Assembly (NCBI RefSeq): GCF_902497785.1
Contig: NZ_CABVHK010000002.1
Span: 310,001-374,000, forward strand
Source: Pseudomonas fluorescens
GTDB lineage: Bacteria; Pseudomonadota; Gammaproteobacteria; Pseudomonadales; Pseudomonadaceae
DNA length: 64,000 bases
Reading direction: 5' to 3'
A program made the translations under genes and the position numbers. Of this stretch, positions 1 to 9,382 are shown in pieces. How positions within the stretch are numbered: position 1 is the stretch's first letter; each line of letters opens with the position of its first letter. A model generated the notes under the pieces. The model saw nothing but the letters and a program-made list of their open reading frames with translations. It was not told where the DNA came from and searched no databases.

Positions 1-1085
<1,085 letters not shown>

Positions 1086-1162
1086 CCTACTACCGACTTA
1101 CACTGGCGAGCATCCCCGCTCGCCTTGCACCCTGCGGGCTCCTCACTGCCGCAGGTTTACCC

Positions 1163-2680
1163 GTGACCAATCTGAACCAGCCTGACACGCCCAAACCGGC
1201 GATCCGCAGCGTACTGATCGCCCTGATGCTGGCGATTTTTCTCGGTGCGCTGGACCAGACCATCGTCGCGGTATCGATGCCGGCCATTTCCGCGCAGTTC
1301 AAGGACGTCAGCCTGCTGGCCTGGGTGATTTCCGGTTACATGGTGGCGATGACGGTGGCGGTGCCGATCTACGGCAAACTGGGCGACCTCTACGGTCGGC
1401 GCAAGTTGATGCTGTTCGGCATGGGCCTGTTCACCGTCGCTTCGTTGTTCTGCGGGATGGCCCAGAGCATGGAGCAGTTGGTGCTGGCGCGGATCATTCA
1501 GGGCATCGGTGCCGGCGGGATGATTTCGGTCAGCCAGGCGATCATCGGCGACATCGTGCCGCCCCGCGAGCGGGGTCGCTATCAAGGCTATTTCAGCAGC
1601 ATGTACGCGGTGGCTAGCGTGGCCGGCCCGGTGCTGGGCGGTTACATGACCGAATACCTGTCCTGGCGCTGGGTGTTTCTGATCAACCTGCCACTGGGCC
1701 TGGGCGCGTGGCTGGTGGCCAATCGCACGTTGGTGGGATTGCCGGTGCCGCAACGTAAACCGGTCATTGATTACTTCGGCACCGTGCTGATGATCATCGG
1801 CCTGACGGCCTTGTTGCTTGGCATTACTCAGGTCGGTCAGGGCCATGCATGGCGCAGCGCTGAAGTGCTGGGTTTGACGGGTTGCGCGGTGGCGGTACTT
1901 GCGTTGTTCGTCTGGCATGAACGCCGGGCGCGTGAGCCATTGTTGCCCATGCATCTGTTTGCCAACCGTAGTGCGATCCTGTGCTGGTGCACGATTTTCT
2001 TCACCAGTTTCCAGGCGATCTCGCTGATTGTGCTGATGCCCTTGCGCTTTCAGAGCGTGACCGGTGCCGGTGCCGACAGTGCTGCACTGCACTTGTTGCC
2101 ACTGGCCATGGGCTTGCCGATCGGTGCGTATTTCGCCGGACGCCGGACTTCGGTGACGGGGCGATATAAACCGATGATCCTGACCGGCGCCGTGCTGATG
2201 CCGATTTCGATTGTCGGTATGGCGTACAGCCCGCCGCAGGCATTTTTGCTCAGCAGTCTGTTCATGCTGCTCAGCGGGATTGCGGGCGGCATGCAATTCC
2301 CAACTTCGCTGGTCGGTACGCAAAACTCGGTGGAACAGCGAGACATCGGCGTCGCCACCAGCACCACCAACCTGTTCCGCTCCCTGGGCGGTGCGGTGGG
2401 CGTGGCGTTGATGTCGGCGCTGTTGCTGGCGTTGCTCCAAGATTCCAGTTTCTCCCATTTGGCCGGCTCGACGCTGATTGCCGAGGGCCATTCGGGGAAT
2501 GTCTTGCTCGACGGTCTGAATGCAGCGCCGGGGGACGCGCAGAATGCCTTGCGTGCCGAGCTGCTGCTGACCTTCCGGCATTTGTTGATGGTCAGTGCGG
2601 CCGTGTCGCTGCTGGGGTTGGCGGCGGCGATTGCGATGCCGAACATGCTTTTGCGGGGGCGGGAGGATACGGCTCGCTAA
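1163..2680 (+). CDS. MFS multidrug efflux transporter, DHA2 (EmrB/QacA) type, 14 TM
   Basis: This is a 505-residue inner-membrane proton-driven drug exporter. After a short polar N-terminus come many hydrophobic segments typical of the 14-TM DHA2 group. LDQTIVAVSMPAI is the TM1 motif; GKLGDLYGRRKLM is the MFS loop 2-3 motif A (residues ~72-84); GPVLGGYMTEYLSWRWVFLI is motif C plus the DHA2-specific WRWVF. The start is GTG with a weak AGG eight bases upstream. Small hairpins lie between it and pobA (GGCGAGC/GCTCGCC arms at 1105-1124), so cotranscription is uncertain. No membrane-fusion partner or TetR regulator is adjacent. The substrate cannot be read from sequence. Confidence 0.9.
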   Translation: MTNLNQPDTPKPAIRSVLIALMLAIFLGALDQTIVAVSMPAISAQFKDVSLLAWVISGYMVAMTVAVPIYGKLGDLYGRRKLMLFGMGLFTVASLFCGMAQSMEQLVLARIIQGIGAGGMISVSQAIIGDIVPPRERGRYQGYFSSMYAVASVAGPVLGGYMTEYLSWRWVFLINLPLGLGAWLVANRTLVGLPVPQRKPVIDYFGTVLMIIGLTALLLGITQVGQGHAWRSAEVLGLTGCAVAVLALFVWHERRAREPLLPMHLFANRSAILCWCTIFFTSFQAISLIVLMPLRFQSVTGAGADSAALHLLPLAMGLPIGAYFAGRRTSVTGRYKPMILTGAVLMPISIVGMAYSPPQAFLLSSLFMLLSGIAGGMQFPTSLVGTQNSVEQRDIGVATSTTNLFRSLGGAVGVALMSALLLALLQDSSFSHLAGSTLIAEGHSGNVLLDGLNAAPGDAQNALRAELLLTFRHLLMVSAAVSLLGLAAAIAMPNMLLRGREDTAR

Positions 2681-2683
2681 ATC

Positions 2684-2762
2684 AAAAGATCGCAGCCTGC
2701 GGCAGCTCCTACAAGGGCGTGCGCACGCTCCTGTAGGAGCTGCCGCAGGCTGCGGATCTTTT
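2684..2762. repeat. REPIN-like inverted repeat (GATCGCAGCC / AGCTCCTAC type)
   Basis: Two near-perfect inverted arms (AAAGATCGCAGCCTGCGGCA and its complement) enclose about 15 bases. The right arm has one extra G. The element sits between two converging genes and could also terminate transcription. The same family recurs at 11440, 13091, 23159, 30783, 52807 and 57078. Confidence 0.85.
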
Positions 2763-2767
2763 AATTT

Positions 2768-3616
2768 TCAAGGGCTGTAATACCCGACAGCCACCAGAAA
2801 ATGCCCGACCTTCTTCAGATACGCGTGCTTGTCCTCGACCTTGCCGGTGACCGGGTTTTTCCACCGATATTCATACTCGCCGTAATCCTGCTTGGCGATC
2901 AACGCCAGAATCGGCTCGCCCACGGGTTTGCCTTCAGGGTCTTTGATCTTGGAGAAATCGGTATTGATCAACCGCAGATTGGTGCCATGGGCGACATATC
3001 GCTGGGTATTCAAGTCGACAACGAACACATACAGGTCATCCTGCAAGTAACCGCCCTTCAAGGAATTGATCGCCGTCAGCGTGCCCTTTTCGTCCTTCGC
3101 CAGATCGGAGGCCGCCTTGTTCAGCAACGCCATTGCCTGCTCTGCCGACGCCCGTGGCAGGTAATAACCCACCGCCAGAATCCGTTGGCCGACCCGTTGA
3201 TAGAACACATGCTTGCGTTCAACCTTGCCGTCGGACCAGTTCTGCCAGCGATACTCCGCCTGCTGAATGCCATTGCCCTCCGGCACTTTCAGCGCGTCCT
3301 TGAAGGCTTTCTGCAAATCCGGACCGAGCACGTCAGACACGTCGCGCCCGATCAGCGCCGATGAAGGCCCGCCGCTCGCGAGCATCACGCCTTTGGTGTC
3401 GACCACGAACACATAGCGGTCCTTGTCGACAAACTCGCCCTGACGACTGAACGCCGCAAACGCCTTGTCACCGTTGTCGTGGTAATAGGCCAGGGCTTTT
3501 TCCAGCAGTGCCCTGGCGGCCTGGCTGTCATCTTTCTCGGTCCCGGCGGCTTGAGCCTGACCCAGGCACAGCAACAACATCCCGCCCAGCAGCGCCAACC
3601 TATGCAAAAACCCCAT
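2768..3616 (-). CDS. Exported protein with two tandem Cache sensor domains
   Basis: This 282-residue protein has a signal peptide (cleavage probably after ...GQAQAA, residue ~24) and then two copies of a single-Cache domain at about residues 30-155 and 160-282. The copies align internally: YVFVVDTKGVMLASGG with YVFVVDLNTQRYVAHG, and EYRWQNWSDGKVERKHVFYQ with EYRWKNPVTGKVEDKHAYLK, each ending AVGYY. No kinase, cyclase, methyl-accepting or membrane anchor region follows, so it is a free periplasmic Cache protein. Such modules normally bind small ligands; the ligand here is unknown. The start is chosen for GAGG eight bases upstream. The flanking genes give no clear pathway link. Confidence 0.85.
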   Translation of the reverse strand: MGFLHRLALLGGMLLLCLGQAQAAGTEKDDSQAARALLEKALAYYHDNGDKAFAAFSRQGEFVDKDRYVFVVDTKGVMLASGGPSSALIGRDVSDVLGPDLQKAFKDALKVPEGNGIQQAEYRWQNWSDGKVERKHVFYQRVGQRILAVGYYLPRASAEQAMALLNKAASDLAKDEKGTLTAINSLKGGYLQDDLYVFVVDLNTQRYVAHGTNLRLINTDFSKIKDPEGKPVGEPILALIAKQDYGEYEYRWKNPVTGKVEDKHAYLKKVGHFLVAVGYYSP

Positions 3617-3711
3617 TGCCCGTCCCTCGTTCCTGTCGGTGTTTCAAGAGCGTAGACGGCAATGGGGCATGTATGGATATTCAGCGAAGCGCAATCCATT
3701 GCAACAGGTTT

Positions 3712-3765
3712 ATGTGGCGAGGGAGCTTGCTCCCGTTGGGGCGCGAAGCGGCCCCGAAACCCTCA
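3712..3765. repeat. Single REP element (TGTGGCGAGGGAGCTTGCTCCC type)
   Basis: The palindromic core GAGGGAGCTTGCTCCC is followed by GCGCGAAGCGGCCCC. It is one half of the longer elements at 16923 and 32034, and lies between two tandem minus-strand genes. Confidence 0.75.
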
Positions 3766-3770
3766 TCAGC

Positions 3771-4637
3771 TTACGGCCTGGCTCGCAATTGCTGCTGCAG
3801 ATTCTGGATCTGCGCTTGCAGGGTGTTGATGTTGCGGGTGATCTGGCCACGGAAGGCATCGAATTCGGCAGTGTTGGACGAGGCCGCCGGGCGGTTGTCC
3901 TGCTGGCTTTTGAGCACGATCATGTCCTGTTCCAGACGTTCGATGGCGGCGCTCGGGTTGCCTTGTTTTTTCAGCGCAGCGATATCGGCGCTGAGGCTTT
4001 TGAGCTGTGCCTCAAATTTGTCAGTGTCCGCCGGGGTACTTTTAAGCGTGGCGACGTCGCCGGCCAAGGCTTTGAGCTGGGTCTGCAATTGAGTGTCGGC
4101 GCTCTGTTGCTCGGTGTTTTGGGCGGTAACTTGCTCCAGACGTTTATCCAGCTCTGCGGTTTGCGCGGTCATCTGCGCCAGGCGCTTGTCCAGCTCCGAG
4201 GTCTGGCCGACCACGCCTTGCTGCTGCTTGCTCTGATCCTGGAGCTTGCTTTCCAGTTGCCTGATTTGCAGCTTCAACGCTTCGCTGTCGCTGCTGACGT
4301 TGGTCTGACTGGCGACGACCTTGCCGGAAATGTCCTGCAAGCGCCCCGCCGCTTCCTCACTGATGCGGGCGAAACTTTCCTGGGTGGCCACCAGTTGCTG
4401 TTCCATCAGCGTGATCTGCTGAAAGCTCCACCAGGCAAGGCCGGCGAACGCAAATAACAGGGCGCCGACCAGTGCCCACAACGGACCGGTGCTCGCCGCT
4501 TTGACCCTGGCCACCGGCTGTGTGCGTGAGTGCACCTTGGTGCGCGCAGTGGTCGGGAAATCATCGTCGTCGAGAAGGTCGGCACGCAGGCTCGGTACAT
4601 TGTCGAAGTCGTCGTTGGCATCGTTACGCATGGACAT
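3771..4637 (-). CDS. Single-pass membrane protein with long periplasmic coiled coil, function unknown
   Basis: This 288-residue protein has an acidic cytoplasmic N-terminus (residues 1-50), one hydrophobic segment (PLWALVGALLFAFAGLAWW, ~52-71) and then about 200 residues of Q/L/K-rich heptad sequence, including the near-repeat QTSELDKRLAQM / QTAELDKRLEQV at about 144-170. There is no catalytic motif; similar proteins are sometimes called ATPase, but no Walker motif is visible. A start at ATG 4637 has AAGG nine bases upstream; ATG 4631 is an alternative. It could act as a spacer or scaffold between inner membrane and periplasm, but that is inference. It is conserved in pseudomonads next to the SDR gene, from memory of the P. 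aeruginosa PA1767 region. Confidence 0.75.
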   Translation of the reverse strand: MSMRNDANDDFDNVPSLRADLLDDDDFPTTARTKVHSRTQPVARVKAASTGPLWALVGALLFAFAGLAWWSFQQITLMEQQLVATQESFARISEEAAGRLQDISGKVVASQTNVSSDSEALKLQIRQLESKLQDQSKQQQGVVGQTSELDKRLAQMTAQTAELDKRLEQVTAQNTEQQSADTQLQTQLKALAGDVATLKSTPADTDKFEAQLKSLSADIAALKKQGNPSAAIERLEQDMIVLKSQQDNRPAASSNTAEFDAFRGQITRNINTLQAQIQNLQQQLRARP

Positions 4638-4743
4638 TGAGTCAACCTTTGTGGAACGCGGTGATGGCTTGATGCGGCAAAGTATAAACCCGTCGGCCGC
4701 AGCGATTGACCCCTGATTCCCGGACTCGGTTCAGTATCCGGTT

Positions 4744-5736
4744 TCAGCGAATGTCTTGAGCCTTCCACCAACTGCAGAATTCATCGAGGGCGGTCCAGAG
4801 ACTGACCTTCGGATCGTAATCCAGATAATGCCGCGCACGGCTGATGTCCAGGGTGAAATTTTTGTTCATGACCTGCATCCCCAAACGGGACAGGGTGGGC
4901 TCCGGACGACCCGGCCACAGCTTGCACGCACCTTCGTTGAGCGCCGCCACCGTGTAAGCCAGACCGTAGGAACGGTAGCGGGTCACCTGTGGGACATCCA
5001 TCTTGCGCATCACGTAATTGACCACGTCCCACAACGGGATCGGCGTGCCGTTGCTAATGTTGTAGGCCTTGCCCAACGCCGATCCGCTGGCCAGCAAGCT
5101 GCTGAGCAACGCCTCATTGAGATTTTGCACGCTGGTGAAATCGACCTTGTTCAAACCGTTGCCAACGATGGCCAGGCGGCCCTTGCGTTGCATCTTCAAC
5201 AGCCGCGGAAAGATGCTCATGTCGCCCGCGCCGGTCACGAACCGCGGGCGCAGGGCCAGGGTTTCAAGGCCGAATTCCTGGGCTCCGAAGACTTTTTGTT
5301 CGGCGAGGTACTTGGTGGCGGCGTAGGGATGTTTGAAACGCTTCGGCACCTGTTCTTCAGTCAGGCCGAGATGATCGCGGCCATCGAAGTAGATCGACGG
5401 CGAAGACAAATGCACCAGCCGCCGGACCCGCTGTTTCAGGCAGCCCTCAACGACGTTCTCGGTCACCTGCACGTTGCCTTGATGGAAATCCTGATAACGC
5501 CCCCACACGCCAACCGCCCCGGCGCAATGCACCACGGCTTCGACATCGGCACACAGGTCGCGGGCCAGTTGCGGGTCGCTCAAGTCGCCCTGGATGAACT
5601 CGGCGCCACGGCGCACCAGGTGTTCGACGCTTTCGGCCCGGCGACCGTTGACCCGCACGTCCAGGCCCTGCTCCAGGGCAAAACGCGCAAAGCGTCCGCC
5701 GATGAAGCCGCTTGCGCCGGTGACCAGAATCTTCAT
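4744..5736 (-). CDS. NAD(P)-dependent epimerase / 3-beta-HSD-like extended SDR
   Basis: This 330-residue cytoplasmic extended short-chain dehydrogenase has the Rossmann motif TGASGFIGGRF at the N-terminus, GDLSD (cofactor adenine contact), HCAGAVGVWG, and the catalytic pair YAATK (YxxxK) with upstream SSPSIY. The C-terminal half resembles 3-beta-hydroxysteroid dehydrogenase/OleD-type enzymes more than sugar epimerases. The substrate is not predictable. The start ATG has GGAG seven bases upstream. The stop lies 106 bases upstream of the coiled-coil gene on the same strand, so the two may be cotranscribed. Confidence 0.85.
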   Translation of the reverse strand: MKILVTGASGFIGGRFARFALEQGLDVRVNGRRAESVEHLVRRGAEFIQGDLSDPQLARDLCADVEAVVHCAGAVGVWGRYQDFHQGNVQVTENVVEGCLKQRVRRLVHLSSPSIYFDGRDHLGLTEEQVPKRFKHPYAATKYLAEQKVFGAQEFGLETLALRPRFVTGAGDMSIFPRLLKMQRKGRLAIVGNGLNKVDFTSVQNLNEALLSSLLASGSALGKAYNISNGTPIPLWDVVNYVMRKMDVPQVTRYRSYGLAYTVAALNEGACKLWPGRPEPTLSRLGMQVMNKNFTLDISRARHYLDYDPKVSLWTALDEFCSWWKAQDIR

Positions 5737-5790
5737 GTAGTGCTCCGAATATTTCGTTTTGCGTAGTGCGTGAGGTCTTGACGCTGCCGG

Positions 5791-6684
5791 TCAAAGCAAC
5801 GGCACCAGCCATTGCTTCGTCGAGCGCACCAATTGATCGGTCAGCAACCCCAGTAACTGACCGCCATTGCGCCAATGATGCCAGTACAGCGGCACGTCGA
5901 TGGGCTTATCTGGCAAAAGCTCCACCAGAACGCCGCGCTCAAGCTGATCGCGCACCTGCAACTCCGGCACCAGCCCCCAGCCAAGGCCGGCTTCGGTCAG
6001 GCGAAGAAATCCTTCGGACGATGGGCACAAATGGTGCTCGAAACCGCCGTCTACGCCGAGAGACGCGAGGTAGCGATGCTGTAGGAAATCGTCCGGGCCA
6101 AACACCAGCGCCGGCGTTTTCGACAACAGATCGGCGCGAACACCTTGAGGAAAATGCCGGGCGATGAACGCCGGACTGGCTAACGCGCGATAACGCATCG
6201 CACCCAGCAAGACGCTGCGCCCACCGGCCACCGGCCGTTCGCTGGCACAGACACACGCCGCCACTTCTCCGGCACGCATACGCTTGAGGCCGACGTTCTG
6301 GTCTTCGACCACCAGATCGAGCAACAGGTGTTGCTCGGCGCAGAAGTCACCGACAGCCTGCGCCCACCACGTGGCCAGGCTGTCGGCGTTCAGGGCAATG
6401 CGCAGACGCTCCGGCAGGCCTTCTTCGTCCAGCGCCGGCACCAGAGTTTGCAGGTCGCGCTCGAGCAAACGCACCTGTTGCACATGGTTGAGCAGGCGCC
6501 GGCCGATTTCCGTCGGCGCCGGCGGCGTGACCCGCACCAGCACTGGTTGACCCACCCGCGCTTCGAGCAACTTGATGCGTTGGGAAATCGCCGATTGCGA
6601 CAACCCCAGCACTTGAGCCGCGCGCTCGAATCCAGCTTGTTCCACCACGGCGGCCAACGCGGAGAGCAACTTATAGTCGAACAT
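5791..6684 (-). CDS. argP: LysR-type regulator ArgP (IciA)
   Basis: This 297-residue DNA-binding regulator senses lysine/arginine and controls the exporter argO. The winged HTH is at residues 1-60 (FERAAQVLGLSQSAISQRIK), followed by a LysR effector domain. The ArgP-type signature is the short N-terminus MFDYKLLSALAAVVEQAGFE. It is transcribed divergently from an ACT-domain gene and argO, the classical arrangement, and the 96-base gap should contain its operator. The start ATG has AGGA eight bases upstream. The family assignment is strong and is supported by synteny with P. aeruginosa PA4363-PA4367. Confidence 0.93.
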   Translation of the reverse strand: MFDYKLLSALAAVVEQAGFERAAQVLGLSQSAISQRIKLLEARVGQPVLVRVTPPAPTEIGRRLLNHVQQVRLLERDLQTLVPALDEEGLPERLRIALNADSLATWWAQAVGDFCAEQHLLLDLVVEDQNVGLKRMRAGEVAACVCASERPVAGGRSVLLGAMRYRALASPAFIARHFPQGVRADLLSKTPALVFGPDDFLQHRYLASLGVDGGFEHHLCPSSEGFLRLTEAGLGWGLVPELQVRDQLERGVLVELLPDKPIDVPLYWHHWRNGGQLLGLLTDQLVRSTKQWLVPLL

Positions 6685-6780
6685 CAGTTTTCCTAATGGG
6701 CGATCAGCATGATTGGTTTTTCTTATACAGGTTTACAACGGAGAATGCCCGGCAAGAACTCTTGAACAAGGATCATCGAC

Positions 6781-7182
6781 ATGGCTGGCGAAACGTCATT
6801 GGCGACACTGCTGCGCAGCATGAGCCCGCACCTCAATGCCGGCGAATATGTGTTCTGCACACTGCGCGACGGCGTATTGCCGCCTGGCCTGGAGGTCGTT
6901 GGCAGCTTTCGCGAGCAGGAAGGTCTGACGGTGATTCTGGAACGGTCCCACGCCGAGAAGGCCGGGTTCAGCTTCGACTACGTCGCCGCCTGGATCACCC
7001 TGAACGTGCATTCGGCTTTGCAAGCCGTCGGCCTGACCGCCGCATTTGCCACGGCATTGGGTCAGGCCGGAATCAGTTGCAACGTGATCGCCGGTTACTA
7101 CCACGATCATCTATTCGTCGGCCAGGCCGATGCCGATCACGCTATGGACGTCTTGCGGCAACTGGCTGCGAACGCGGAGTAA
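6781..7182 (+). CDS. ACT-domain protein (ACT_3/ACT_7 type)
   Basis: This 133-residue small cytoplasmic protein has an N-terminal LRSMSPHLNAGEYVFCTL segment typical of ACT_3 proteins, and a C-terminal ACT-like half (TAAFATALGQAGISCNVIAG, then HDHLFVG). ACT folds bind amino acids, so a sensing or buffering role linked to the exporter five bases downstream is plausible but inferred. An AAGGA ribosome site lies eight bases before the ATG. It is divergent from argP and probably cotranscribed with argO. Confidence 0.85.
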   Translation: MAGETSLATLLRSMSPHLNAGEYVFCTLRDGVLPPGLEVVGSFREQEGLTVILERSHAEKAGFSFDYVAAWITLNVHSALQAVGLTAAFATALGQAGISCNVIAGYYHDHLFVGQADADHAMDVLRQLAANAE

Positions 7183-7187
7183 AACCT

Positions 7188-7790
7188 ATGTGGCAAAGTT
7201 ATGTGAACGGCCTGCTGGTGGCCGCCGGCCTGATCATGGCGATCGGCACCCAGAATGCGTTTGTGCTGGCCCAGAGCCTGCGGCGTGAACATCACCTGCC
7301 AGTGGCAGCCCTGTGTGTGACCTGCGATGCATTGCTGGTCGCCGCTGGCGTCTTCGGCCTGGCCACCGTGCTGGCGCAGAACCCGACATTGCTCGCCATC
7401 GCCCGTTGGGGGGGTGCGGCTTTCTTGTTGTGGTACGGCAGCCTTGCCCTGCGTCGGGCCTGCTCGAAGCAAAGCCTGCCACAGGGTGAAAACCAGACTG
7501 TGCGTTCACTGCGGGCGGTCATGCTCAGCGCGCTGGCGGTGACCCTGCTCAACCCACACGTTTATCTGGATACGGTGTTGTTGATCGGCTCCCTCGGCGC
7601 CCAGCAAACCGAACCCGGCGCTTATGTCGTGGGCGCCGCCAGTGCGTCGTTGTTGTGGTTCTTCACGCTGGCGCTGGGCGCTGCGTGGCTGGCGCCCTGG
7701 CTGGCCCGGCCGAGTACCTGGCGGATTCTCGATCTGCTCGTCGCCGTGATGATGTTCACCGTCGCCGGCCAACTAATCTTCTCTACCTGA
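7188..7790 (+). CDS. argO: LysE/ArgO family amino-acid exporter
   Basis: This 200-residue inner-membrane exporter for arginine/lysine-type amino acids has about six hydrophobic segments. The LysE/ArgO signature is the N-terminal [19 protein letters not shown] and the central [20 protein letters not shown] place the start at ATG 7188, five bases after the ACT gene stop; an open frame runs further upstream but only overlaps the ACT gene. Expression is expected to depend on ArgP encoded divergently. The exact substrate is inferred from family and context. Confidence 0.92.
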   Translation: MWQSYVNGLLVAAGLIMAIGTQNAFVLAQSLRREHHLPVAALCVTCDALLVAAGVFGLATVLAQNPTLLAIARWGGAAFLLWYGSLALRRACSKQSLPQGENQTVRSLRAVMLSALAVTLLNPHVYLDTVLLIGSLGAQQTEPGAYVVGAASASLLWFFTLALGAAWLAPWLARPSTWRILDLLVAVMMFTVAGQLIFST

Positions 7791-7966
7791 TTATTCCAAA
7801 AGGCTCTGGAACCTCTATTCCACACAGTTGTTGCGTGGTTATGCCGCACCCCCGGTGCTATGATCCGGTTCGATGCGCCGCAAAGAGTACAAACTCCCCG
7901 GCGCTTGTCTGGCCGCCCGTGATCGGCCTTGCGCTCACCGCAACTGACCTGATTAGGAGAATCATC

Positions 7967-8563
7967 ATGGCTTTCGAATTGCCGCCGCTGCCTTACGCAC
8001 ACGATGCCCTGCAGCCGCACATTTCCAAGGAAACCTTGGAGTATCACCACGACAAGCACCACAACACCTACGTCGTGAACCTGAACAACCTGGTGCCAGG
8101 CACCGAGTTCGAAGGCAAGACTCTGGAAGAAATCGTCAAGTCTTCCTCGGGTGGCATCTTCAACAACGCCGCTCAAGTCTGGAACCACACTTTCTACTGG
8201 AACTGCCTGGCGCCAAACGCCGGCGGTCAACCAACCGGCGCACTGGCTGAAGCAATCAACGCTTCCTTCGGTTCGTTCGACAAGTTCAAAGAAGAATTCA
8301 GCAAAACTTCCATCGGCACCTTCGGTTCCGGTTGGGGCTGGCTGGTGAAAAAGGCTGACGGTTCCCTGGCCCTGGCCAGCACCATCGGCGCCGGCAACCC
8401 GCTGACCAGCGGTGACACCCCGCTGCTGACCTGCGACGTCTGGGAACACGCTTACTACATCGACTACCGCAACCTTCGTCCGAAATACGTCGAAGCGTTC
8501 TGGAACCTGGTCAACTGGAAATTCGTGGCTGAGCAGTTCGAAGGCAAAACCTTTACTGCTTAA
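7967..8563 (+). CDS. sodB: Superoxide dismutase [Fe] (SodB)
   Basis: This 198-residue cytoplasmic enzyme dismutates superoxide. The metal ligands are visible: His27 in [10 protein letters not shown], His74 in VWNHTFYW, and Asp/His in [14 protein letters not shown]. The sequence is of the iron type by overall similarity ([21 protein letters not shown]). The start ATG has AGGAGA seven bases upstream; an upstream open frame is not used. A strong terminator follows. In pseudomonads sodB is normally repressed under low iron by PrrF small RNAs; I did not identify a pairing site. It lies next to bifA, as in P. aeruginosa PA4366-PA4367. Confidence 0.97.
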   Translation: MAFELPPLPYAHDALQPHISKETLEYHHDKHHNTYVVNLNNLVPGTEFEGKTLEEIVKSSSGGIFNNAAQVWNHTFYWNCLAPNAGGQPTGALAEAINASFGSFDKFKEEFSKTSIGTFGSGWGWLVKKADGSLALASTIGAGNPLTSGDTPLLTCDVWEHAYYIDYRNLRPKYVEAFWNLVNWKFVAEQFEGKTFTA

Positions 8564-8580
8564 GATCGATGCCAGTCAAG

Positions 8581-8607
8581 AAACCCGGCTTTTTGCCGGG
8601 TTTTTTT
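8581..8607 (+). terminator. Rho-independent terminator of sodB
   Basis: Stem ACCCGGC / GCCGGGT with a short T-rich loop, followed by seven T residues, 20 bases after the sodB stop. Confidence 0.93.
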
Positions 8608-8660
8608 ATGGGCTTGGGAAACCTCAGCAAGTACAACCAGAGGAAACGGGTGGTCTGGCA

Positions 8661-8690
8661 GGCCGTCTTCGCGAGCAGGCTCGCTCCCAC
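8661..8690. repeat. REP half-element (TTCGCGAGCAGGCTCGCTCCCAC type)
   Basis: A single imperfect palindrome GCGAGCAGGCTCGC followed by TCCCAC. It belongs to the family of the elements at 58926 and 62565. Confidence 0.7.
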
Positions 8691-8711
8691 AATGGAATGC
8701 GGAAACCCAAC

Positions 8712-8998
8712 CAAAACACGAGGCCGAGCGTTAGCTCGCCTTGCGCTTTTGATCCTGCTTTTGATTTTGATCTGCCCGCCCCTTCGGAAGGCCAAGTGGA
8801 GGTTCTGCGCAGTGGGCAACCCGGCATGGATGCCGGGTTAGCCGCCCTTGGCCATGGATGGCCGATGGCGGCGGGCCCACGGAGCAGGACCGGGAACGAG
8901 GGTACGCCGAGCTTTAGCGAGGGGCCGGACGCCGGGGCGAGCCTTTTTGGGTACTTTTTTGGCGTTTGAAAAAAGTGCCTCGCCGTAAGGGCGAAACC
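8712..8998. repeat. Non-coding block resembling a recurrent Pseudomonas intergenic repeat
   Basis: This stretch lies in an 819-base gap without a credible gene (8564-9382). It contains GCAACCCGGCATGGATGCCGGGTT (a CCCGGCAT/ATGCCGGG palindrome), GGCGGCGGGCCCACGGAGCA, GGGGCGAGCCTTTTTGGGTA and a run ending AAAAAGTGCCTCGCCGTAAG. From memory, near-identical blocks occur repeatedly in fluorescent Pseudomonas genomes and are often mis-annotated as short proteins. Codon structure in the short frames here does not look coding. No second copy is present in this window, so the repeat status rests on recollection. Confidence 0.5.
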
Positions 8999-9058
8999 GT
9001 CAGTGGCCGTTACCGCAGAAATGGATATGTACAACAGGGAGAACATGGTCGGCTGTCA

Positions 9059-9090
9059 GGCCGTCATCGCGGGCAAGCCAGCTCCTACAG
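9059..9090. repeat. REP half-element (CGTCATCGCGGGCAAGCC type)
   Basis: Reads CCGTCATCGCGGGCAAGCCA followed by GCTCCTACAG. It is related to the element at 26165. Confidence 0.65.
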
Positions 9091-9310
9091 AGTGAAGCCG
9101 CAACAAGGGAGGCAATTTCCCACACTGAAACCAGCCTTAAGCCCCTTGCCCCAACGCCACAGCCGTCTAACATCAAGCAAATGGAAAAAATCTCCCGATC
9201 CCCCTCAAGTTGAAGGACTCGACTACCGACACAGTACTAATAGGCGAAAACCCCAGGCAACAGCATTTCGGCCAACCAACAGGCTTATCCCCCTGTGTTT
9301 GATTGTCCCT

Positions 9311-9339
9311 TTGACTGCCATCACCGGATTGCCAATACT
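9311..9339 (+). promoter_or_regulatory. Possible sigma-70 promoter of bifA
   Basis: TTGACT at 9311-9316 and AATACT at 9334-9339 with a 17-base spacer, 44 bases before the bifA start. Both boxes match consensus only in part, so this is a candidate. Confidence 0.4.
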
Positions 9340-9382
9340 CATGGCAACTTGATGCTACCTGCACGGAACAAGGAATGACTCT

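Noticed and set aside
1157..2581. Long open frame antisense to the MFS gene
   Set aside because: Gln/His/Arg-rich shadow frame caused by high third-position GC; the opposite strand encodes a clear transporter.
6696..7187. N-terminal extension of argO
   Set aside because: It overlaps the ACT gene out of frame; the LysE-type N-terminus begins at 7188.
8569..9352. Several short frames in the sodB-bifA gap
   Set aside because: They overlap the terminator, REP halves and the repeated block; translations match known spurious repeat-derived frames.
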